Shown piece by piece: positions 4,930 through 8,035 of a stretch of 8,035 nt of DNA. The notes below the pieces were generated by a model that made no database searches, was not told the DNA's origin, and saw nothing but the letters and a program-made list of their open reading frames with translations. The stretch covers positions 1-8,035 of the forward strand of contig SLGU01000334.1 in NCBI GenBank assembly GCA_007136525.1, read 5' to 3'. Within the stretch, counting starts at the first letter, position 1, and the number at the start of each line of letters is the position of its first letter. The DNA is from Desulfobacteraceae bacterium. Its GTDB lineage: Bacteria; Desulfobacterota; Desulfobacteria; Desulfobacterales; Desulfosalsimonadaceae. The position numbers were made by a program, and so were the translations under genes.

Positions 4930-6333
4930 ATGGCCAGATTTTCCCTGCTGGTGGTGGATGATGAGCCGGATCTCCTGGGCCTTTTGAAGCGAAGCCTCGA
5001 GCCGGATCTGGACTGCACGGTTACAACGGCTGCCTCCGGGAAAGCGGCGCTTTCCCTGTTTTCTGAAAACAGTTTTGACCTGGTGCTGCTCGATATGAAG
5101 ATGCCGGAAATGGACGGCATGGAGCTGCTTGAGCTGATCCGCAGGGCCAGGCCCGAGCAGACCGTGGTCATGATGACCGCCTATGGGGATATTGATACGG
5201 CGGTCAGCGCCATGCGAAACGGCGCCTATGATTTCATCACCAAGCCCTTTGACCATGATGCCCTGCTGCTGCGCCTGGAAAAAGCCCTCGAGCGAAGTGC
5301 ACTGATCCGGGAAAACGTCCGGCTTCGGACGGGCACCCGGACCCCTCATGAGTTTTGCGGGCTTGTGGGTAAAAGCCCCGCCATGCAGCAGGTGTTTGCG
5401 ACCATACAGATGGTCGCGGCAACAGATCTCACCGTTTTGATCACAGGCGAGTCCGGGACGGGAAAGGACCTGGCAGCCAGGGCGGTGCATGCGTTGAGCA
5501 GCAGGAAAGACAAGCGGTTCGTCGCCATCAACTGTCCTACGGTGCCGGAGCAGATCCTGGAAAGCGAACTGTTCGGGTATAAAAAGGGGGCCTTCACCCA
5601 CGCCACCCGGGACACGAACGGCCTTTTTCAGGAAGCACATGAAGGCTCCATTTTTCTCGATGAAATCGGGGATGTGAGCCCGGGCATCCAGACCAAGCTG
5701 CTGCGGGTGATCCAGGAAAAAGAGATCAAACCGCTGGGGGATACCCGCACGGTAAAGGTGGACGTGCGCATTATCGCGTCCACGAACCGGGATCTTGAGC
5801 AGAGAATCCGGGAGGGGGCATTCCGGGAGGATTTTTTTTATCGCCTGAATGTCCTTCCCATTACGCTGCCGCCGCTGCGGGAGCGCCCCGGGGACATCCC
5901 GCTCATTGCGAGTTTTCTTCTGGAAAAGCACTGCAGAAAGCTCAATCGGCCTGGAAAGACGCTTTCCCCGGAACTTTTCGAAATCATAACGGCTTTCCGG
6001 TGGAAAGGGAATGTCCGAGAATTGGAAAATGCCATCGTGCAAGGCATCCTTTTTTCAAAAGGCGATGTGATCCGTCCGGCGGATATGGTCATGGAAGAGG
6101 GCGGGCCAGGTCAAAGCGGGGCTGGCCGCCTCGACGATATCCCAACCGGTCTTCCTTACAGGGAAGCCAAGGAGGCCATGCTGCAGCGGTTCAACGCCGA
6201 GTATATCGGACGTCTCCTTTCCGAAACCGACGGCAACGTGACCCGTGCCGCCGCCAAATGCGGCCTGGAGCGTCAGAGCCTTCAACAGGTGATGCGGCGT
6301 TATAAAATTAACGCGCACGACTACCGCCGATAG
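4930..6333 (+). CDS. NtrC-family sigma-54-dependent response regulator
   Basis: A 467-residue three-domain activator. The receiver domain (about 4-118) has the acidic pocket D10-D11, phospho-acceptor D55 (LLDMKMPEMDG) and the TKPF lysine near 105. The AAA+ domain (about 142-370) has Walker A G173-ESGTGK-D, Walker B IFLDEIGD (241-248) and the arginine-containing FREDFFYRL segment (298-306). The sigma-54 contact loop reads GAFTHA (220-225), with His at the fifth position in place of the usual Gly. The C-terminus carries a Fis-type helix-turn-helix (NVTRAAAKCGLERQSLQQV). Length and order are standard. The start is supported by AGGA overlapping the kinase stop, 10 nt upstream. It should activate RpoN promoters when phosphorylated; the one at 1180-1195, in front of its own operon, is the obvious candidate target (inference). 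Confidence 0.96.
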   Translation: MARFSLLVVDDEPDLLGLLKRSLEPDLDCTVTTAASGKAALSLFSENSFDLVLLDMKMPEMDGMELLELIRRARPEQTVVMMTAYGDIDTAVSAMRNGAYDFITKPFDHDALLLRLEKALERSALIRENVRLRTGTRTPHEFCGLVGKSPAMQQVFATIQMVAATDLTVLITGESGTGKDLAARAVHALSSRKDKRFVAINCPTVPEQILESELFGYKKGAFTHATRDTNGLFQEAHEGSIFLDEIGDVSPGIQTKLLRVIQEKEIKPLGDTRTVKVDVRIIASTNRDLEQRIREGAFREDFFYRLNVLPITLPPLRERPGDIPLIASFLLEKHCRKLNRPGKTLSPELFEIITAFRWKGNVRELENAIVQGILFSKGDVIRPADMVMEEGGPGQSGAGRLDDIPTGLPYREAKEAMLQRFNAEYIGRLLSETDGNVTRAAAKCGLERQSLQQVMRRYKINAHDYRR

Positions 6334-6363
6334 ATTGCCCCTGACAAATCAAACAGGGTGATG

Positions 6364-6397
6364 CCTTATAATCCCTTATAATCCCTTATAATCCCTT
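6364..6397. repeat. 10-bp tandem repeat, 3.4 copies, each with TATAAT
   Basis: CCTTATAATC occurs at 6364-6373, 6374-6383 and 6384-6393, followed by a partial CCTT (6394-6397). The copies are identical. Each contains TATAAT (6367, 6377, 6387), so three -10-like hexamers are phased at one helical turn. No good -35 lies 16-18 bp upstream of any copy; CTGACA (6341-6346) is 20 bp from the first. It lies 30 bp after the regulator stop, and copy-number slippage is possible. Confidence 0.85.
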
Positions 6398-6421
6398 TAC
6401 ATTTATCTGGAATTGATCTAT

Positions 6422-6538
6422 ATTGAACAGAAAGGATCAGAAGCAAAGTGAGATGTTTCGCGATTACCGGCAGTCGGGGGGGAATCGGGCACATTGTATC
6501 TCACAAACCGGCCCTGTTTTTTCTTTCTGTTGTTCAAT
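6422..6538. repeat. Nested imperfect inverted repeat (about 117 nt), possible structured RNA or small mobile element
   Basis: Pairs, from outside in: ATTGAAC (6422-6428) with GTTCAAT (6532-6538); AGAAAG (6429-6434) with CTTTCT (6523-6528), with GTT bulged; GTGAGAT (6448-6454) with ATCTCAC (6498-6504); CGATT (6461-6465) with AATCG (6483-6487). All fall in correct nested order, which makes chance less likely. A T-rich tract (6516-6526) lies on the 3' side, so a role in ending the upstream transcript is possible, but it is not a standard terminator. No GEMM c-di-GMP riboswitch consensus is seen although the next gene makes c-di-GMP. The rest of the gap between 6334 and 6607 holds only the tandem repeat and a candidate promoter. 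Confidence 0.45.
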
Positions 6539-6541
6539 GAA

Positions 6542-6572
6542 TTGTCAATGCTGTTTTTAAGGCGTTTATTAT
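6542..6572 (+). promoter_or_regulatory. Candidate sigma-70 promoter of the diguanylate cyclase gene
   Basis: TTGTCA (6542-6547) matches the -35 consensus at 5 of 6 positions. Downstream, TTTATT (6565-6570, 17-bp spacer) or TATTAT (6567-6572, 19-bp spacer) could serve as the -10. The leader would be only about 30 nt. The -35 lies just outside the nested inverted repeat, so folding or binding there could affect it. Confidence 0.35.
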
Positions 6573-6607
6573 GAAGCGGTTATTCCCTATCAGTTAAGGA
6601 ATAACAA

Positions 6608-7714
6608 ATGGCGCACGACGGGATCGATAAAAACCTGGATCCAAAAGAAAAAGATAATCAGGCCCTGCGCAAGCGGCGTCTTGGCATGGCGTTTGTGACC
6701 TACATGGTTCCCTTTGCACTGGCCGTTCTGTTTTGGATTCAGGGCATGATTCCGATTGGCGTGATAATTCATTTTGCCGTATATGCCGTTTTGGTCAATA
6801 CCGGTTTTCTCCTGTTGTTCCACACCAATTTAAACCTGAAATTTTCGGAGCCGAGCCTTACAGCACCCCAGATGACGGCATCGATCATTCCCGGCTTGTG
6901 GGTGATGTATTTTCTGGATGACGGGCAGGCGCGGGCCATATTCATGCTTATTATTGCCATTCCGCTGATGTATGGGATTCTGGCGCTCAATACACGGCAA
7001 TTCATCAAGACAGGGTTCTGGTTTTTTTTCCTCTATTGTTTCATGATGGCCCTTTTGTGGCTGAACCGGCCGGAAGTCCTGCACGGCGGACTGGAGTCTG
7101 TCCAGTTGATGGCATATATACTGGCGATTGTATCGTCTTCCATTATCGGCGGTTTCATCTACAACCTGCGATTGAAACTCAGAAAGAGCAACCGGGAGTT
7201 GAGGGAAGCCGTTGAGAGAATTGAAGAGCTGATTAACGTGGACGCCCTCACCGGTGTCTGGAACCGTCGCCGTCTTTTTGAAGTGCTCCTCCAGGAAGCC
7301 AACCGTTTCCGACGCGCCCAGGGAGCTTTCAGCGTCTGCATTATGGATATCGATCACTTCAAGCAAGTCAACGATATTTATGGGCACCAGGCGGGCGATG
7401 GGATCCTCCGGACGATTGCCCATGAAGTTACCGGGAGTTTAAGAAATATTGACTGTTTCGGCCGCTATGGCGGCGAAGAGTTCCTGATGGTGCTGCCGCA
7501 GACATCGATCGAAGGGGCCATCGTCAAAGCGGAAAGGGTCCGCAGGCAGATAGAATCGCTTCGGTATCCGAGCATTTCGGAAAGCCTGCGGGTAACAATT
7601 TCCATCGGCGTTGCCCAGTTCCGGCTGGAGGAAGATATTGAAGAAACCCTTTCAAGGGCGGATCGGCGCCTGTATAAAGCCAAGCGGGAAGGGCGCAATC
7701 GCGTCGTTTCGTAG
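6608..7714 (+). CDS. Membrane diguanylate cyclase (GGDEF domain)
   Basis: A 368-residue enzyme that makes cyclic di-GMP from two GTP. AAGGA (6596-6600) with 7-nt spacing supports the ATG at 6608. A charged N-terminal tail (1-25) is followed by about six membrane helices (roughly 27-45, 48-71, 91-104, 110-128, 135-152 and 164-187). This forms a membrane sensor module that I cannot assign to a named MASE type. A charged helix (188-210) connects it to the GGDEF domain, which begins at DALTG (about 212). The active site is G288-G-E-E-F292, so catalysis is expected. The allosteric I-site R279-N-I-D282 lies five residues before it, so product inhibition is expected. No EAL domain is present. The gene has its own candidate promoter and terminator and is probably transcribed separately from the two-component operon; a functional link is unproven. 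Confidence 0.95.
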   Translation: MAHDGIDKNLDPKEKDNQALRKRRLGMAFVTYMVPFALAVLFWIQGMIPIGVIIHFAVYAVLVNTGFLLLFHTNLNLKFSEPSLTAPQMTASIIPGLWVMYFLDDGQARAIFMLIIAIPLMYGILALNTRQFIKTGFWFFFLYCFMMALLWLNRPEVLHGGLESVQLMAYILAIVSSSIIGGFIYNLRLKLRKSNRELREAVERIEELINVDALTGVWNRRRLFEVLLQEANRFRRAQGAFSVCIMDIDHFKQVNDIYGHQAGDGILRTIAHEVTGSLRNIDCFGRYGGEEFLMVLPQTSIEGAIVKAERVRRQIESLRYPSISESLRVTISIGVAQFRLEEDIEETLSRADRRLYKAKREGRNRVVS

Positions 7715-7739
7715 AGTTAAGGCAGGTTTTATAAGTTGT

Positions 7740-7780
7740 TGCAACAGGGGAAAGAGCAGCTTTACCTGTTGCATAATTTT
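7740..7780 (+). terminator. Intrinsic terminator after the diguanylate cyclase gene
   Basis: TGCAACAGG (7740-7748) pairs perfectly with CCTGTTGCA (7765-7773). AAAG (7751-7754) and CTTT (7760-7763) continue the stem around a 5-nt loop (AGCAG). TAATTTT follows. The stem begins 26 nt after the stop codon. The U-run is short, but the stem is strong. Confidence 0.75.
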
Positions 7781-7806
7781 CATGAACCCGGAAAAAGTCG
7801 TTTTCA

Positions 7807-7932
7807 GACGGCTTGCAAAAAGTTCAAGATCCAGGCGCGAGCAATTTTTGAAGAATTGATAGTACTTATGTGTACGTGAGATTCTTCAAAGATTGCTCGC
7901 AACGCAGATATTGGGCTTTTTACAAAGCCGTC
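7807..7932. repeat. 126-bp long inverted-repeat element, copy 1
   Basis: The ends are GACGGCTT (7807-7814) and AAGCCGTC (7925-7932), continued by AAAAAG and CTTTTT with a one-base offset. A second pair, GCGAGCAATTTTTGAAGAAT (7837-7856) and its complement at 7881-7900, matches at 19 of 20 positions. The centre contains GTAC...GTAC (7862-7865, 7872-7875). It has no credible reading frame. The 20 bases at 7817-7836 recur exactly at 8016-8035, showing that it is a dispersed unit. I recall similar intergenic dyads in Desulfobacterota genomes, from memory only. It may be a non-autonomous (MITE/REP-like) element or a transcribed hairpin. Confidence 0.8.
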
Positions 7933-7941
7933 AATTTTTGT

Positions 7942-7981
7942 TTGACAAAAAGCAGCAGTTTCAGGTAAACTTATAAAGTTT
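7942..7981 (+). promoter_or_regulatory. Candidate sigma-70 promoter with overlapping palindrome between the repeat copies
   Basis: A perfect -35 TTGACA (7942-7947) is followed after 18 bp by TAAACT (7966-7971), which matches TATAAT at 4 of 6 positions. AAACTT (7967-7972) and AAGTTT (7976-7981) form a 6-bp inverted repeat over the -10 and start region, an arrangement that would suit an operator. The gene it would serve lies beyond the right edge. Confidence 0.4.
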
Positions 7982-8005
7982 GACGCATTCGGAAAATCAC
8001 TTTGG

Positions 8006-8035
8006 GACGGCAAAAAAAAAGTTCAAGATCCAGGC
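8006..8035. repeat. Start of a second copy of the inverted-repeat element (partial at window edge)
   Basis: GACGGC (8006-8011) followed by an A-run and GTTCAAGATCCAGGC repeats the left end of the element at 7807. The last 20 bases are identical to 7817-7836. The A-run is longer here and the TTGC after GACGGC is missing, so the copies have diverged at this point. The remainder lies outside the window. Confidence 0.75.

Noticed and set aside
4897..6042. Minus-strand open frame of 381 residues opposite the response regulator
   Set aside because: It is an antisense shadow of a well-defined gene with no recognisable motif and no good ribosome site.
6338..6358. CCCTG/CAGGG hairpin as terminator of the two-component operon
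   Set aside because: The stem is only 5 bp with a 10-nt loop and no U-run.
6334..6607. c-di-GMP (GEMM) riboswitch upstream of the diguanylate cyclase
   Set aside because: Considered because of the gene product, but I see neither the conserved GEMM core nor its tetraloop/receptor pattern.
7807..8035. CRISPR array
   Set aside because: The repeats are about 126 bp long and internally palindromic, with only two visible copies; they do not have CRISPR repeat-spacer dimensions.

Overview
The window looks like chromosomal DNA from a sulfate-reducing-type Desulfobacterota (former Deltaproteobacteria), possibly near Desulfosarcina or Desulfococcus. This rests on moderately GC-rich codon use, a TauE/SafE permease with a signal peptide and a long cytoplasmic loop, an NtrC-type regulator with a GAFTHA loop, and a long dyad repeat of a kind I associate with that group. 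The genus is inference.

Layout. (1) 1-609, minus strand: the first 203 residues of a molybdopterin/[4Fe-4S] oxidoreductase of the DMSO-reductase superfamily, running off the left edge. (2) 610-1312: a long divergent control region. It holds a candidate sigma-70 promoter for the oxidoreductase, an AT-rich block with three TGCAA/TTGCA half-sites wrapped around a good plus-strand sigma-70 promoter, a possible 62-residue small ORF, two GC-rich dyads and a near-consensus sigma-54 (-24/-12) promoter. (3) 1313-6333, plus strand: five co-directional genes that look like one operon. They encode a TauE/SafE-family permease, a 212-residue three-helix membrane protein, a 154-residue membrane protein, a three-helix membrane histidine kinase and an NtrC-family sigma-54 activator. 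The 154-residue protein and the kinase overlap by ATGA; kinase and regulator are 10 bases apart. (4) 6334-6607: a gap with a 10-bp tandem repeat (three TATAAT cores), a nested imperfect inverted repeat of about 117 nt and a candidate promoter. (5) 6608-7714, plus strand: a membrane diguanylate cyclase with intact GGEEF and I-site, followed by a clear intrinsic terminator. (6) 7807-8035: a 126-bp inverted-repeat element, a strong-looking promoter, and the start of a second copy of the element at the right edge.

How the parts may work together (inference): the operon carries both a sigma-54-dependent activator and, in front of its first gene, a sigma-54 promoter, so it may control its own expression. 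The kinase has no PAS, Cache or HAMP domain, only three membrane helices. Together with the permease and the two unknown membrane proteins it could form a sensing-and-transport unit for an organic or sulfur-containing anion. The divergent oxidoreductase might share sulfur-oxyanion chemistry with it, but the sequence does not prove this.
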